Assembly: GCF_001693275.1 (NCBI RefSeq)
Contig: NZ_CP016477.1
Location: forward strand, 1,984,001-2,048,000
DNA length: 64,000 bases
From: Picosynechococcus sp. PCC 7117
GTDB lineage: Bacteria; Cyanobacteriota; Cyanobacteriia; Cyanobacteriales; MRBY01
Direction of reading: 5' to 3'
Below the pieces are notes generated by a model, which saw only the letters and a program-made list of their open reading frames with translations, was not told the DNA's origin and did not search any database. Below, in pieces: positions 1-9,346 of this stretch (the first letter of the stretch is position 1; each line of letters begins with the position of its first letter). The position numbers and the translations under genes were made by a program.

Positions 1-240
1 TTTATCTCAGAAATGGATCTACGCCTGCGGGGGCCGGGGGAAGTGCTGGGGACGAAACAGTCGGGTCTCCCGGATTTTGCCCTAGCCAGTCTGACAGAAG
101 ATCAAGAAGTGCTCCTCATCGCCCGACAAGCGGCAGAACAATTGCTCAAAATTGATCCTCTCCTCGAACAATATCCCTTGATGCAACAGGAACTCCAGCG
201 CAAATACCAAAAATTGTTGGGGGCTGACGTCCTGACCTAG
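1..240 (+). CDS. recG: ATP-dependent DNA helicase RecG, C-terminal fragment (5' end outside window)
   Basis: Only the last 79 codons lie in the window, and the frame is open from base 1. The start of the fragment (FISEMDLRLRGPGEVLGTKQSG) matches the RecG segment in which DLRLRGPG follows helicase motif VI. RecG is a superfamily 2 helicase that remodels stalled forks and branched DNA. The remaining residues form the usual helical C-terminal tail. The stop overlaps the convergent EamA gene by four bases, so the two genes share no terminator space. The family call is firm from the GPGEVLGTKQSG block, but the N-terminal wedge domain cannot be seen. Confidence 0.88.
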   Translation, partial: FISEMDLRLRGPGEVLGTKQSGLPDFALASLTEDQEVLLIARQAAEQLLKIDPLLEQYPLMQQELQRKYQKLLGADVLT

Positions 241-1082
241 GGGGCAACATCGCCGGTTTTTTTCAGACAGAAACTCCCTCCTAAAATTAGGGAAGCGCCC
301 AGAATAATATTTACGGAAAGCTCTTCTTGGAAAAAGACGATGCCACAGACAATAGTGCTTAAAATTTCGAGATAACAAAGTAGGGCTGTGGTCGAGGCTT
401 TGAGTTTACTAAGGGCAGAAAAAAACAGCATAAAACCAATAATCCCGATGGAAATACCGTAAATCCCTCCCATGGTGAACTGAAATAGGCTGGGCCAAGG
501 TTGAGTTCCCAGCAGAAAAGGAAAGGAAACGACGCCAGCCACAAGGTTTTGGTAAAAAATCAGCCGATATACCGAAAAATCAGCGGCTTTAACTTTGTAC
601 ATCACCACGGTAGACGCCACCAAAACGGCAGCAATGAGAACGCTGGTAAGACCCAAGAAGCTCCGGCTCGATAGACTAATTTCCGCATCAGCGTAGATAA
701 CGATGATCCCTAAAATGAAGCAGGGCAATAGCCACAGGTTACGGCGGGGAATCGTTTCTTTGAGAAAAATCCAACTCAATAGGGTCGTAAATAGGGGCCA
801 GGTGTAGAGGATCACGACGGCACTGCTGAGGTCGGCATAGCTAAAGCCAATGATATAGCATAGTCCCCGCACAGCATCGAGAAAGGAGATAAGCAACAAA
901 AAAGGAGTTGCGCCCCAAAAAAGGGGTTCCTGACGGTAGAGGAATAAACCTGAGACGAAGATTAGGGGAATGCCCGCCCGAAAAAAGGTCATCACGAGGG
1001 GAGACAAAGCGGCCAATTTGATAAAGACGCCGGAGGTCCCCAAAATCAGGGTGGCGATCGCCAATTGCAGTACAGGACTCAT
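237..1082 (-). CDS. EamA/DMT-family transporter (10 predicted TM segments)
   Basis: This 281-residue protein is almost entirely hydrophobic and shows the duplicated five-helix layout of the drug/metabolite transporter superfamily. The first repeat begins at the N-terminus with a GTSGVFIKLAALSP-type motif and the second begins at about residue 140. Family members export amino acids, metabolites or drugs across the cytoplasmic membrane, and the substrate cannot be read from the sequence. ATG at 1082 is preferred over the adjacent upstream TTG. The gene converges on recG with a 4-bp overlap and diverges from the DUF3386 gene across a 239-bp AT-rich spacer that must hold both promoters. Confidence 0.8.
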   Translation of the reverse strand: MSPVLQLAIATLILGTSGVFIKLAALSPLVMTFFRAGIPLIFVSGLFLYRQEPLFWGATPFLLLISFLDAVRGLCYIIGFSYADLSSAVVILYTWPLFTTLLSWIFLKETIPRRNLWLLPCFILGIIVIYADAEISLSSRSFLGLTSVLIAAVLVASTVVMYKVKAADFSVYRLIFYQNLVAGVVSFPFLLGTQPWPSLFQFTMGGIYGISIGIIGFMLFFSALSKLKASTTALLCYLEILSTIVCGIVFFQEELSVNIILGASLILGGSFCLKKTGDVAP

Positions 1083-1321
1083 CAAAGGTTTTTAGACAGT
1101 GTAGAAAACAGGCCACAGAGACCGACCTATGTAAGGTAACCCTCAACAACTCCTAGCGCTAGCCCCTGACAAGATCAAAAACAACATGATCACCCAAAAA
1201 TAGTCAATTAAATTCTCAATAATATTGAAAAACTCTTTTATTAGTAGATTGTACTTAAATGAACCTGTTATCTTAGAAAAGTTGAAATAACAGTGATTAC
1301 ATGCAAGCGCTGGAGCACACT

Positions 1322-1960
1322 ATGACACAGACTCTCACCGCCCAGGATGCCTTTCGGGCTGCCTACGAAAACCGCTATACCTGGGATCAAGATTTTCCCG
1401 GCTTTACTGCCACCGTTACCTTTACCCATGGCGACCAGAGCTACACCGGCACAGTAGCCATCAAAGCCGATATGTCCTTTGAGGTCACAGGGATTGAAGC
1501 CGAAGCAGCAAAAAAAGAAATCGAAGGTCAACTGTGGGAAATCACTGTCCACCGAGTACGCCGCTCCTTTGAAGACAGCCACGGCAAAAATAGCTTTGAA
1601 TTTGGCGAAAAGTTTGCCGACGGTGCCCAGGAAATCCAAGTGACTGGCGCGTCCATGGGGAATTCCTACAAAATCAAAAATAATGTCGTTACCTTTGTGA
1701 ACCGCAAGATCCGCGACATCATCGTTAACATCAATACCTTTGACGTGCTCAATACCGACGAAGGCTATCTTTCTTTGGGCTATGATTCGGTCTACTTTGA
1801 TGCGGCCACCAAAGAACCTAAAGCGGGTAAAAGCCTTTTCCGAGATAGCTTCGAAAAAGTTAGCGGTTACTATGTCCTCACCCGTCGGGAAATTACTTAC
1901 CTAGAAAACGATCAAGAAGTTGATAAAAAAGTGTTTACTTTCACTGATATCCAATTTTAG
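1322..1960 (+). CDS. DUF3386 family protein, cyanobacterial conserved hypothetical
   Basis: This 212-residue soluble protein has no signal peptide or membrane segment. Its aromatic-rich start (AFRAAYENRYTWDQDFPGF), alternating beta-strand pattern and length resemble the DUF3386 family of cyanobacteria and plastids, which has no established function. ATG at 1322 is preferred over the in-frame ATG at 1301 because GGAG lies about seven bases upstream of it. The gene diverges from the EamA transporter and is followed after 40 bp by the convergent GGDEF-EAL gene. Family recognition is from memory of the conserved N-terminus, and a biochemical role is not proposed. Confidence 0.72.
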   Translation: MTQTLTAQDAFRAAYENRYTWDQDFPGFTATVTFTHGDQSYTGTVAIKADMSFEVTGIEAEAAKKEIEGQLWEITVHRVRRSFEDSHGKNSFEFGEKFADGAQEIQVTGASMGNSYKIKNNVVTFVNRKIRDIIVNINTFDVLNTDEGYLSLGYDSVYFDAATKEPKAGKSLFRDSFEKVSGYYVLTRREITYLENDQEVDKKVFTFTDIQF

Positions 1961-2000
1961 AGTGTGATCTAGGACATCATGTCGTTCTATTTGTGGCAAA

Positions 2001-3713
2001 CTAACTTTTTTCCAGATTTTGTTCCCAAAGTTCAGCAAAGTCTTTAGCACAAATAGGACGACTATAATAATAACCTTGTAACTTGTTACAACCAACACTT
2101 TTGAGATAATTAACTTGCTCAATAGTTTCTACTCCCTCTGCGATGACTTCTATCTGTAAGCTATGGGCAAGGGCAATGATAGAGTTAGTAATTGCAACAT
2201 CGTCTTTGTCTAGGGGAATACCACGAACAAAAGATTGATCTATTTTTAAATAATCTAAAGAAAAACGCTTCAGATAGCTCAAAGAAGAAAAGCCAGTCCC
2301 AAAATCATCCAAAGCAGTAATCAAACCAAGATTGTGTAGATCCTCTAAAGTCTTTACTGCGTTTTGTATATTGTTAATCAATAATCCTTCTGTAATTTCC
2401 AATTCTAATTGATTTGGTTTAAGAGAAGTCTCTTTTAAAATCTTGGAAACATCATCTACTAACTGAGGCTGTTGGAACTGTTTTGCTGATAAATTAACAG
2501 CCACGCAAAGTTCAGGAAAACCATCTTTAGTCCATTGTTGATTTTGGTGGCAAGCAGTTTTAAGAACCCAATCACTGATGTTGATAATTAAATCACTTGC
2601 TTCTGCAATGGGGATGAATATACCAGGGGATATAAACCCATGCTCATGATGACGCCATCGCAATAAAGCTTCAGCACCAGTAATGTTTCCTGTTTTGACA
2701 TCAATTTGTGGTTGGTAAAAAAGTTCTAACTCTTCTCTCTCTAAAGCACGATATAAATCTCTTTCTAACTGAAAACGGCTGCGTAATTTTTCATTGGTTT
2801 CCACCGAATAAAAGCGATAAATATTCCGCCCTTCTCCCTTGGCTAAATTGAGGGCGGTTTCTGCTTGATTGATAATTTCTTGGGGCTCTACCTTACCTTC
2901 ATCATAAACAGTGATTCCCATAGTCGCACTTAGATAAATATCTTCATGTTTGACCGTCATTTTTTGATTGATGATAGTTAAGAGTTTTTGAGAGTATTTT
3001 TCTAAATCCTCTAAAGATATTAAATGGGGGTAAATAATCGCAAATGTATCAGTATTTATTTTTGCCAATAAGTTATTATCACCAATTGCCTGAGTTAATT
3101 GTTGAGCAATTGTTCTTAAAATTAAATTTCCATAGTCTCTACCTAAATGAGTATTGATATTGGTGAAATTGTCTAAATCTAGCAATAATACGGCTAAGGA
3201 TTGATTGCGACATTGAGCATTGTGAATTTCTTTTTGTAGTAGTGCTTGAAATAAATGAAGATTCGGCAAGGATGTGATGCGATCGTAGTTTTTTAATTGT
3301 TCGATTAATTCATCCAATTTAGAAATCGTATATAGGGTATCGGCCATTAAAACGCCTACTTCGTCTTGAAAATGCGTTGGCAGCTTTGGGATTTGATTGT
3401 TTTCTAAATATTTCCTTAAACCTTTTGCTGTAACACTGATAGGCAATAAGAGTTTTTGTAACGTAAAAAGAGTAACAGCTGTTCCAATTAATGTAGCGAG
3501 GAGTGCGACTACTAAAACGCGAATTTTTGTATCTGTACTTAGGGTGGTAACGCTAATGGAATAAAAGAACAAAGTCAATAATGGTATATGAGTTCCTAGA
3601 AACGCCACTAACATTATCTTGCCTAAATAGCTCTTGGGACGACTGAGCCTAGAAATATTGGCGTACCAATTAAGCTGGTATTTTTCGTATTTCGCTTTGT
3701 ATTGATTTACCAT
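2001..3713 (-). CDS. Membrane-anchored GGDEF-EAL protein with degenerate GGDEF motif; probable c-di-GMP phosphodiesterase
   Basis: From ATG at 3713 the product has about 570 residues. Two hydrophobic helices lie near residues 35-85 and are followed by a HAMP-like linker, a GGDEF domain and a C-terminal EAL domain. The GGDEF signature is replaced by NTDTF in the context LLAKINTDTFAII, so cyclase activity is unlikely. The EAL domain keeps EALLRW, the DDFGTG loop, KIDQSF and the EGVET motif, so hydrolysis of c-di-GMP is likely. The degenerate GGDEF domain may act as a GTP-sensing regulator, as is known for some relatives. The gene is more AT-rich than its neighbours and lies in a 3-kb stretch without HIP1, suggesting recent acquisition. 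A longer TTG start at 3764 is possible. Confidence 0.88.
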   Translation of the reverse strand: MVNQYKAKYEKYQLNWYANISRLSRPKSYLGKIMLVAFLGTHIPLLTLFFYSISVTTLSTDTKIRVLVVALLATLIGTAVTLFTLQKLLLPISVTAKGLRKYLENNQIPKLPTHFQDEVGVLMADTLYTISKLDELIEQLKNYDRITSLPNLHLFQALLQKEIHNAQCRNQSLAVLLLDLDNFTNINTHLGRDYGNLILRTIAQQLTQAIGDNNLLAKINTDTFAIIYPHLISLEDLEKYSQKLLTIINQKMTVKHEDIYLSATMGITVYDEGKVEPQEIINQAETALNLAKGEGRNIYRFYSVETNEKLRSRFQLERDLYRALEREELELFYQPQIDVKTGNITGAEALLRWRHHEHGFISPGIFIPIAEASDLIINISDWVLKTACHQNQQWTKDGFPELCVAVNLSAKQFQQPQLVDDVSKILKETSLKPNQLELEITEGLLINNIQNAVKTLEDLHNLGLITALDDFGTGFSSLSYLKRFSLDYLKIDQSFVRGIPLDKDDVAITNSIIALAHSLQIEVIAEGVETIEQVNYLKSVGCNKLQGYYYSRPICAKDFAELWEQNLEKS

Positions 3714-4048
3714 ACAAAAAAAATCATTTTGTTTACAGGCTATTGAAATGATAATAACATTCAATTATTTCAACCAGAATGCATATTGCATAAATTAAAT
3801 ATTTGTTGCGATTTGATAATCCCAACACAGCAGAAAGTCAGGAGAAAAGAAAAATAAACTCTAGAACAATAAATGAGCTACTGTTTACGAATAAAAACAA
3901 ATTTAAAGTTTATAAATTTCCAATAATCTATTTTTATTAAAGGCCATTAAAAGGACTTCCAAGAAACAATAAAAATATGTCTCTGTCGTTCTCGAAATCC
4001 CTTGAAATTGGAAGACAAGAGAGACTTTTAAGTGGTCTGTTGGTTAGC
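3714..4048. other. AT-rich intergenic region, 335 bp
   Basis: This spacer lies between the GGDEF-EAL gene and the PPK2 gene, both on the minus strand. It is strongly AT-rich and should hold the promoter of the GGDEF-EAL gene and the 3' end of the PPK2 transcript. No convincing terminator hairpin, RNA gene or conserved small reading frame was seen. A plus-strand frame starting at 3977 runs into the PPK2 gene in antisense and looks like a shadow. Confidence 0.6.
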
Positions 4049-5560
4049 TTAGACAATGGCCTCACCATTTTTCAAACGTTTGAGTTTGTACTCGATCGCT
4101 TCGATAACGGTCTCAATCACAAAAACACGGGCATAAAGTTTGTCATTGGCCGGCACAATCGTCCAGGGGGCGGCGGGGGTGCTGGTGCGGGCGATCGCCT
4201 GATTAATGGCTACTGCATATTGATCCCATTTTTCTCGATTGCGCCAATCTTCGTCGGTTAGCTTATATTTTTTGAAAATATTGTCCTGTCGTTGCTCAAA
4301 GCGTTTTAGTTGTTCATCTGGGTCAATGTGGAGCCAAAATTTTACGAGCACATAACCCTTATGAATTAGCTGGGCTTCAAACTCATTGATTTCGCGATAG
4401 GCCCGCTTCCATTCCGCCTCCGTCGCAAAACCTTCGACCCGTTCAACTAAAACGCGCCCGTACCAACTGCGGTCAAAAATACCAATCGTCCCCATACCTG
4501 GTAAATGGCGAGAAAAACGCCAGAGGTAATGGTAACGGTTTTCTTCTTCGGTAGGCGCACCAAAGGCATCAACTTTATAGCTACGGGGATCGAGGACATC
4601 GGTTAAGCGTTTAATGGCCCCCCCTTTGCCCGCAGCATCCCAGCCTTCAAACAACAGCAGAACTGGTAATTTTTCTTGGTGAATCTTGAGTTGCAGTTGC
4701 CGTAATTTAATTTGGGCCGCCCGGAGACGTTTTTTGTAGTCTTTGTCTTCTAGTTCTAGGCTTAAATCCACCTTGGCAAGAAAGTCCGGTTCCGTGGGCA
4801 GGAGTTGGGACTGGGGACGAATATGAACCGCTTCAGGGAGGGTGATTTTGCGGCGATCCAGGGCTTCGACAATGGTCGCTACCAATTGGGAGAGCACCTT
4901 GATTTCCGACCACCGGTAATCGTTGCCCTCGACAAGAATCCAGGGAGCGGCACCGGTGCTGGAGTAGATCAACATTTCCTCCGCGAGGTGCCGATATTCT
5001 TTGTAGTTTTTCGCTTGTTGCCAATCTTCCGGACGCACTCGCCAGGCTTCTAATTCATCGGCTTCGGCGCTTTTGAGGCGTTTTTTTAATTCTTTTTGGG
5101 ACAGATGAATCCAAAATTTGGCGATCGCCATACCATCATCTACTAGCTGCCGCTCAAAAGCATTAATTTCCCGCGTCACCAGGGGCACTTCCACCGGGTC
5201 CAGCCGCTCAAACAGACGGTCTTCGAGGACGTGGGTGTACCAACTGTGGTAGAAAAAAGCGATGCTCCCCTTCGCCGGGAGCTTATGCCAAAAGCGCCAC
5301 AGGAATGGATATTGCTTCTCACGGGCCGAGGGTTCAAAGATCGGTAATACCGAAAACCCACGGGGATCCATATAATTGGTCATTTTTTTGACTAAAGCGC
5401 CCTTGCCAGCCGCCGCCCAGCCTTCGAGGACGACCGTTACGGGTAATTGGTGCTGCCAACAGGCATTTTGCAAAGACCGCAATTGCTGCATCAACTCCTC
5501 TAATTGTTCTTTGTAGGTGTCCTTTGCTAGGGTTCGCTTTAGATCAAGGGTATTTAACAC
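4049..5560 (-). CDS. ppk2: Two-domain PPK2-family polyphosphate:AMP phosphotransferase
   Basis: About 503 residues make up two tandem PPK2 kinase domains. Each has a Walker A loop, GWAAAGKG near residue 48 and GWDAAGKG near residue 290. The C-terminal copy keeps the FDRSWYGRVLVERVEGF block with its catalytic Asp and Arg. The N-terminal copy has YHSWYTHVLEDR at the same place and so is probably inactive. This tandem layout is typical of class II PPK2 enzymes, which phosphorylate AMP to ADP using polyphosphate. The protein is cytosolic and would link stored polyphosphate to the adenylate pool. The start is uncertain: GTG at 5560 is followed by LNTLDLKRTLAKDTY, while GTG at 5611 would add 17 residues. 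Confidence 0.86.
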   Translation of the reverse strand: MLNTLDLKRTLAKDTYKEQLEELMQQLRSLQNACWQHQLPVTVVLEGWAAAGKGALVKKMTNYMDPRGFSVLPIFEPSAREKQYPFLWRFWHKLPAKGSIAFFYHSWYTHVLEDRLFERLDPVEVPLVTREINAFERQLVDDGMAIAKFWIHLSQKELKKRLKSAEADELEAWRVRPEDWQQAKNYKEYRHLAEEMLIYSSTGAAPWILVEGNDYRWSEIKVLSQLVATIVEALDRRKITLPEAVHIRPQSQLLPTEPDFLAKVDLSLELEDKDYKKRLRAAQIKLRQLQLKIHQEKLPVLLLFEGWDAAGKGGAIKRLTDVLDPRSYKVDAFGAPTEEENRYHYLWRFSRHLPGMGTIGIFDRSWYGRVLVERVEGFATEAEWKRAYREINEFEAQLIHKGYVLVKFWLHIDPDEQLKRFEQRQDNIFKKYKLTDEDWRNREKWDQYAVAINQAIARTSTPAAPWTIVPANDKLYARVFVIETVIEAIEYKLKRLKNGEAIV

Positions 5561-5801
5561 GCGCCTTTTGTATTCCAAGAGTGCTTCACTACAAATTATG
5601 AATAAGGACACCCCGCGCCAGGGTTATCGTGACAAAAACTGTAATGTGAGGGGGCTGACTTTTCCCGTAGGGCGATCGCCCCATTTAGACCTCACCAGAA
5701 AGTGAGCTATTCTGAAAAGAAAACGTGCGAAAATAGCGCCTAACAGCCAATCACCTTGTATTCGTTGTATTGTTTCATTCTGCACATCCTGGCAAGATTT
5801 C

Positions 5802-6482
5802 ATGGACATTGAAGCTTTTAGCGAGCTTTTCCCCCTCTTTAGCACCGCAAACCCCGAAACCATCGAATGGCTCCTGTCTGTCACCACCGAGCATGACTAT
5901 CCCGCAGAACGAACCGTCTTAATGGAAGACTCCTGGGGTAATGCCGTCTATTTCATCGAATCTGGCTGGGTTAAAGTGCGCCGCCTCACAGGGGATGGTG
6001 AAACTGTGACCCTCGCAATTATGGGCAAAGGTGATTTTTTTGGGGAAATGTCAGTATTAGACGAATCGCCCCGTTCCACGGATGTGGTGGCCCTTTCGCC
6101 GGTCAAACTGTTTAGCGTTTCGGCCCAACGGTTTATCCAGCTACTGTTTAAAGATCCCCAACTGCACCACAAAATGCTGCAACTCATGGTGCGCCGCCTC
6201 CGTAATGCCAATGCCCGGTTCTATTGGCGTAAGCAGCCCCCCGCCCTCAAGTTAGTCAAAACTCTCCTCCTCCTGGCAGAAAACTACGGTCAACCCACGG
6301 AACAGGGCCTAGAAATCATTCAATTGTCGGTGTCTGACCTAGCCGATGTGGCTGATATCAGCACGAAAGAAGTTGAGATGATTCTGTCTAAACTGGAAGG
6401 GAAAGGGTGGATCGAAATGGGTGAAGGTCGCATTCATTTGGTCAACTTTAAGCAACTGACAAATTTAGCCAACCGAGCATAG
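5802..6482 (+). CDS. Crp/Fnr-family transcriptional regulator
   Basis: The 226-residue protein has an N-terminal cyclic-nucleotide-binding beta-roll (about 15-120), a dimerisation helix (about 120-145) and a C-terminal winged helix with the recognition helix near ADISTKEVEMIL. The phosphate-binding cassette reads FGEMSVLDESPRSTDVV and keeps the Glu and Arg-Ser that bind cyclic nucleotide in E. coli CRP. In the dimerisation helix, RRLRNANAR replaces the E. coli RRLQVTSEK, so the Thr and Ser that contact adenine are missing. Binding of cAMP is therefore plausible but unproved. A class III adenylate cyclase is encoded at 32311-33978. The gene is followed after 16 bp by an M61 peptidase gene and probably shares its transcript. 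Confidence 0.87.
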   Translation: MDIEAFSELFPLFSTANPETIEWLLSVTTEHDYPAERTVLMEDSWGNAVYFIESGWVKVRRLTGDGETVTLAIMGKGDFFGEMSVLDESPRSTDVVALSPVKLFSVSAQRFIQLLFKDPQLHHKMLQLMVRRLRNANARFYWRKQPPALKLVKTLLLLAENYGQPTEQGLEIIQLSVSDLADVADISTKEVEMILSKLEGKGWIEMGEGRIHLVNFKQLTNLANRA

Positions 6483-6498
6483 GAGTAAATTTTTTCTG

Positions 6499-8301
6499 AT
6501 GGTTCACACGGCAACTTCCATGGCAACGCCAGCCCCAAGCGCGCAAAATACGGTGGCGATCGCCTATCAAGTGGCAATGCCCCAACCCCAAACCCACCTG
6601 TTTGAGGTAACCATTCACATTAGCCAATGGGAAGCCGCAGTGCTGGATCTAAAAATGCCCGTATGGACGCCTGGCTCCTATATGGTGCGCGAATATTCCC
6701 GCCATCTCCAGGATTTTCGGGCGACTACAGCGGCAGGTGTTGACCTCAGTTGGCGCAAAGTGACGAAAAATCACTGGCAAGTTGAAACCGCTGACACCTC
6801 AGACATCCAAGTCCACTATCGGGTTTTTGCCAATGACCTCACCGTCCGCACCAATCACCTCGATGGAACCCACGGTTATTTCAACGGTGCGGCTTTATTT
6901 TGCTTTATTCCGGGCTACCAAGACCAAGCTTGCACCCTGACCGTCGAACCGCCCCACATCGCCTGGGAAGTAAATACCACCTTGCCCCTGATCGAAGACC
7001 AGGAAAATTGTTTCTGGGTCGAAAATTTTGATGTGTTGGTGGATAGTCCTGTGGAGGTGGGTCTCCATGAAAATTATGAATTTCTCTGCGCAGGGAAGCC
7101 CCACCGTTGGGTCGTTTGGGGGGAAGGCAATTTTGAAGCGGAAAAGGCGATCGCCGACACAAAAAAAATCATCCAGACCGAAGCCAAAATTTTCGGCGGC
7201 GAGTTGCCCTACGACGAATACATGTTTTTGTTGCACTTGTCTGGCAGTGGCTATGGCGGCCTCGAACATAAAGAAAGTTGCTCTTTAAATTATCCTCGGT
7301 TTGGCTTCCAAAAATCTGACCAGTACAACCGCTTTATGCAGTTGGTGGCCCACGAATTTTTCCACCTCTGGAATGTGAAGCGCATTCGCCCCAAGGAACT
7401 CGAAACCTTTGACTACGAAACAGAAAACTACACCCCTTCCCTTTGGTTTGCTGAAGGTGTGACCAGTTACTATGATCTGCTCATTCCTTTGTGGGCTGGC
7501 ATCTATGACAAAGCCTTTTTCCTTGAAAGCCTCAGTAAGGACATCACCCGCTACCTCCTTACCCCTGGGCGTTTGGTGCAGCCCCTGGCCGAATCAAGTT
7601 TTGATGCCTGGATTAAGCTCTACCGCCGCGAGGCCCATAGCAACAATAACCAGATGTCCTACTATCTCAAGGGTGCTCTCGTGGCAATGCTGCTGGATCT
7701 CAAAATCCGCGATCGCCACCAAAACCAAAAATCCCTAGATGATGTGTTGCGGATCATGTGGGAAAAATTTGGCAAACCAGAAATTGGCTTTACCCCGGCC
7801 CAAGTGGAGCAGGTAATTAGTGAGGTGGCGGGCTTTGACCTGAGTGACTTTTTCCACGAATTTCTCCATACCACGGCAGAACTTCCCCTCGGCGCAGCCC
7901 TCGAAACCTTCGGCCTACAAATCAAACCCATCTACACCAACAAAGATCTCCCCTACCTGGGTCTCACCGTCACCGACCAAAACAATCGCACCCTGGTGCA
8001 AACGGTCAATGTTGATTCCCCGGCCTATCAAGCGGGCATTGATCCAGAAGATGAACTCCTGGCGATCGCCAACTATCGCACCAATGCCGAACAACTCAAC
8101 CATCGCCTTCAGAACTACCAAGCAGGTGATACAATTTCGATCACGATTTTTCACCAAGACCAACTGAAAACCCTTGCCGTCACCCTCGCTGCCCCCCAAC
8201 CGAGCAGTTATCAAGTCGTGAAAAATCCCCAAGCCTCTGCCAAGCAGTTGCAAAACCTCAAGGGCTGGCTGAATCCCAAAGATTCAGGTGCGGTAAGATA
8301 A
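6499..8301 (+). CDS. M61-family aminopeptidase with C-terminal PDZ domain
   Basis: The 600-residue protein matches the M61 glycyl aminopeptidase architecture. It has an N-terminal beta domain, a thermolysin-like catalytic domain with HEFFH at about 285-289 and the third zinc ligand near Glu319 in WFAEGVTSYY, and a PDZ domain from about residue 470 (YLGLTV to QTVNVDSPAYQAGI). No signal peptide is evident, so a cytoplasmic location is likely. M61 enzymes release N-terminal Gly or Ala from peptides. AGGAG lies 13 bases before the ATG. It follows the Crp-like gene by 16 bp and precedes ilvE by 61 bp, which suggests a small operon. Confidence 0.9.
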   Translation: MVHTATSMATPAPSAQNTVAIAYQVAMPQPQTHLFEVTIHISQWEAAVLDLKMPVWTPGSYMVREYSRHLQDFRATTAAGVDLSWRKVTKNHWQVETADTSDIQVHYRVFANDLTVRTNHLDGTHGYFNGAALFCFIPGYQDQACTLTVEPPHIAWEVNTTLPLIEDQENCFWVENFDVLVDSPVEVGLHENYEFLCAGKPHRWVVWGEGNFEAEKAIADTKKIIQTEAKIFGGELPYDEYMFLLHLSGSGYGGLEHKESCSLNYPRFGFQKSDQYNRFMQLVAHEFFHLWNVKRIRPKELETFDYETENYTPSLWFAEGVTSYYDLLIPLWAGIYDKAFFLESLSKDITRYLLTPGRLVQPLAESSFDAWIKLYRREAHSNNNQMSYYLKGALVAMLLDLKIRDRHQNQKSLDDVLRIMWEKFGKPEIGFTPAQVEQVISEVAGFDLSDFFHEFLHTTAELPLGAALETFGLQIKPIYTNKDLPYLGLTVTDQNNRTLVQTVNVDSPAYQAGIDPEDELLAIANYRTNAEQLNHRLQNYQAGDTISITIFHQDQLKTLAVTLAAPQPSSYQVVKNPQASAKQLQNLKGWLNPKDSGAVR

Positions 8302-8362
8302 ATTTCTTGCTTCATTGTTCTTTCTGTAATTCATTTCGCACCCTACCGTTTGCCCCCAACCC

Positions 8363-9277
8363 ATGCATAATTTCCTTCCCACTGCCTATTTCCAAGGAAA
8401 ATTTGTTCCCTTCATTGACGCAAATATTTCCATTGCAACCCACGCACTCCACTATGGAACAGGGGCTTTTGGGGGCTTACGGGGTATTCCTGATCCCGCC
8501 GACGCAAACCAAATTCTTTTATTTCGTCTCGAACGCCACTGCCGCCGTCTCAGCAATAGCGCAAAATTTCTCCATTTCGATCTCCCGGCTGACAAAATTG
8601 AACACGTCATTGTGGACTTCGTGAAACAAAATCGGCCCACAAAATCCTTTTATATTCGCCCCTTTGTTTATACTTCTGATTTAGGCATTGCCCCCCGTCT
8701 CCACAACATTGAAAAAGATTTCTTCGTCTATGGCTTAGAACTGGGTGATTACCTTTCCCCCGACGGAATCGCCTGTCGCATCAGTTCCTGGACACGCCAA
8801 GAAGACCGGAGTTTTCCACTCCGGGGCAAAATTAGCGGTGCTTACATTGCCTCGGCCCTAGCCAAAACCGAAGCCGTTGCCTCTGGATTTGACGAAGCAT
8901 TGCTGATGAACTCCCAAGGGAAAGTTTGTGAAGCATCTGGGATGAACGTTTTTATCGTCCGCGATGGCAAACTGATCACCCCTGGTTCTGACCAGGATAT
9001 TCTCGAAGGCATTACCCGTGACAGCGTTGTTACCCTTGCTAAACATCTGGGTATTGACGTGATCGAACGCCCCATTGATAAATCAGAGCTTCTAATTGCC
9101 GATGAGGTCTTTTTAAGTGGGACGGCGGCCAAAGTCACCCCCGTGAAGCGAGTCGAAAACTACACCTTACCCACGGAACGGCCCATCACTGAGAAATTGC
9201 GAGAAAAACTAACGGCAATCACAGAAAACCGCGATCCAGAGTTTGCCGATTGGGTTTATAAAATTTCCCTCGATTAA
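8363..9277 (+). CDS. ilvE: Branched-chain amino acid aminotransferase
   Basis: This 304-residue fold-type IV PLP enzyme carries the family marks. The early THALHYGTGAFGGLRG block resembles IlvE, the catalytic lysine lies in GKISGAYIASALAKTEA, and EASGMNVFIVRDGKLITP and SGTAAKVTPV follow. It performs the last reversible step of Ile, Leu and Val synthesis, with 2-oxoglutarate/glutamate as the amino partner, in the cytosol. Length fits the family. D-amino-acid and aminodeoxychorismate lyase relatives share the fold, but the FGG loop and C-terminal PVKRVE segment favour IlvE. Confidence 0.9.
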   Translation: MHNFLPTAYFQGKFVPFIDANISIATHALHYGTGAFGGLRGIPDPADANQILLFRLERHCRRLSNSAKFLHFDLPADKIEHVIVDFVKQNRPTKSFYIRPFVYTSDLGIAPRLHNIEKDFFVYGLELGDYLSPDGIACRISSWTRQEDRSFPLRGKISGAYIASALAKTEAVASGFDEALLMNSQGKVCEASGMNVFIVRDGKLITPGSDQDILEGITRDSVVTLAKHLGIDVIERPIDKSELLIADEVFLSGTAAKVTPVKRVENYTLPTERPITEKLREKLTAITENRDPEFADWVYKISLD

Positions 9278-9346
9278 TGACTCGTTTTTTCGTACAAAAT
9301 CCCCCTTGTTATGATCAGCATCAGTGACTCATGGGGGAATTCCGGC

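Noticed and set aside
3977-4261. 94-codon plus-strand frame at the end of the PPK2 gene
   Set aside because: Most of it is antisense to conserved PPK2 coding sequence and includes a Gly run produced by the opposite frame.
6905-7269. Minus-strand frames within the M61 peptidase gene, and similar long antisense frames in gyrA, glgB and crtH
   Set aside because: They are mirror frames of strongly biased coding sequence and encode no recognisable domain.
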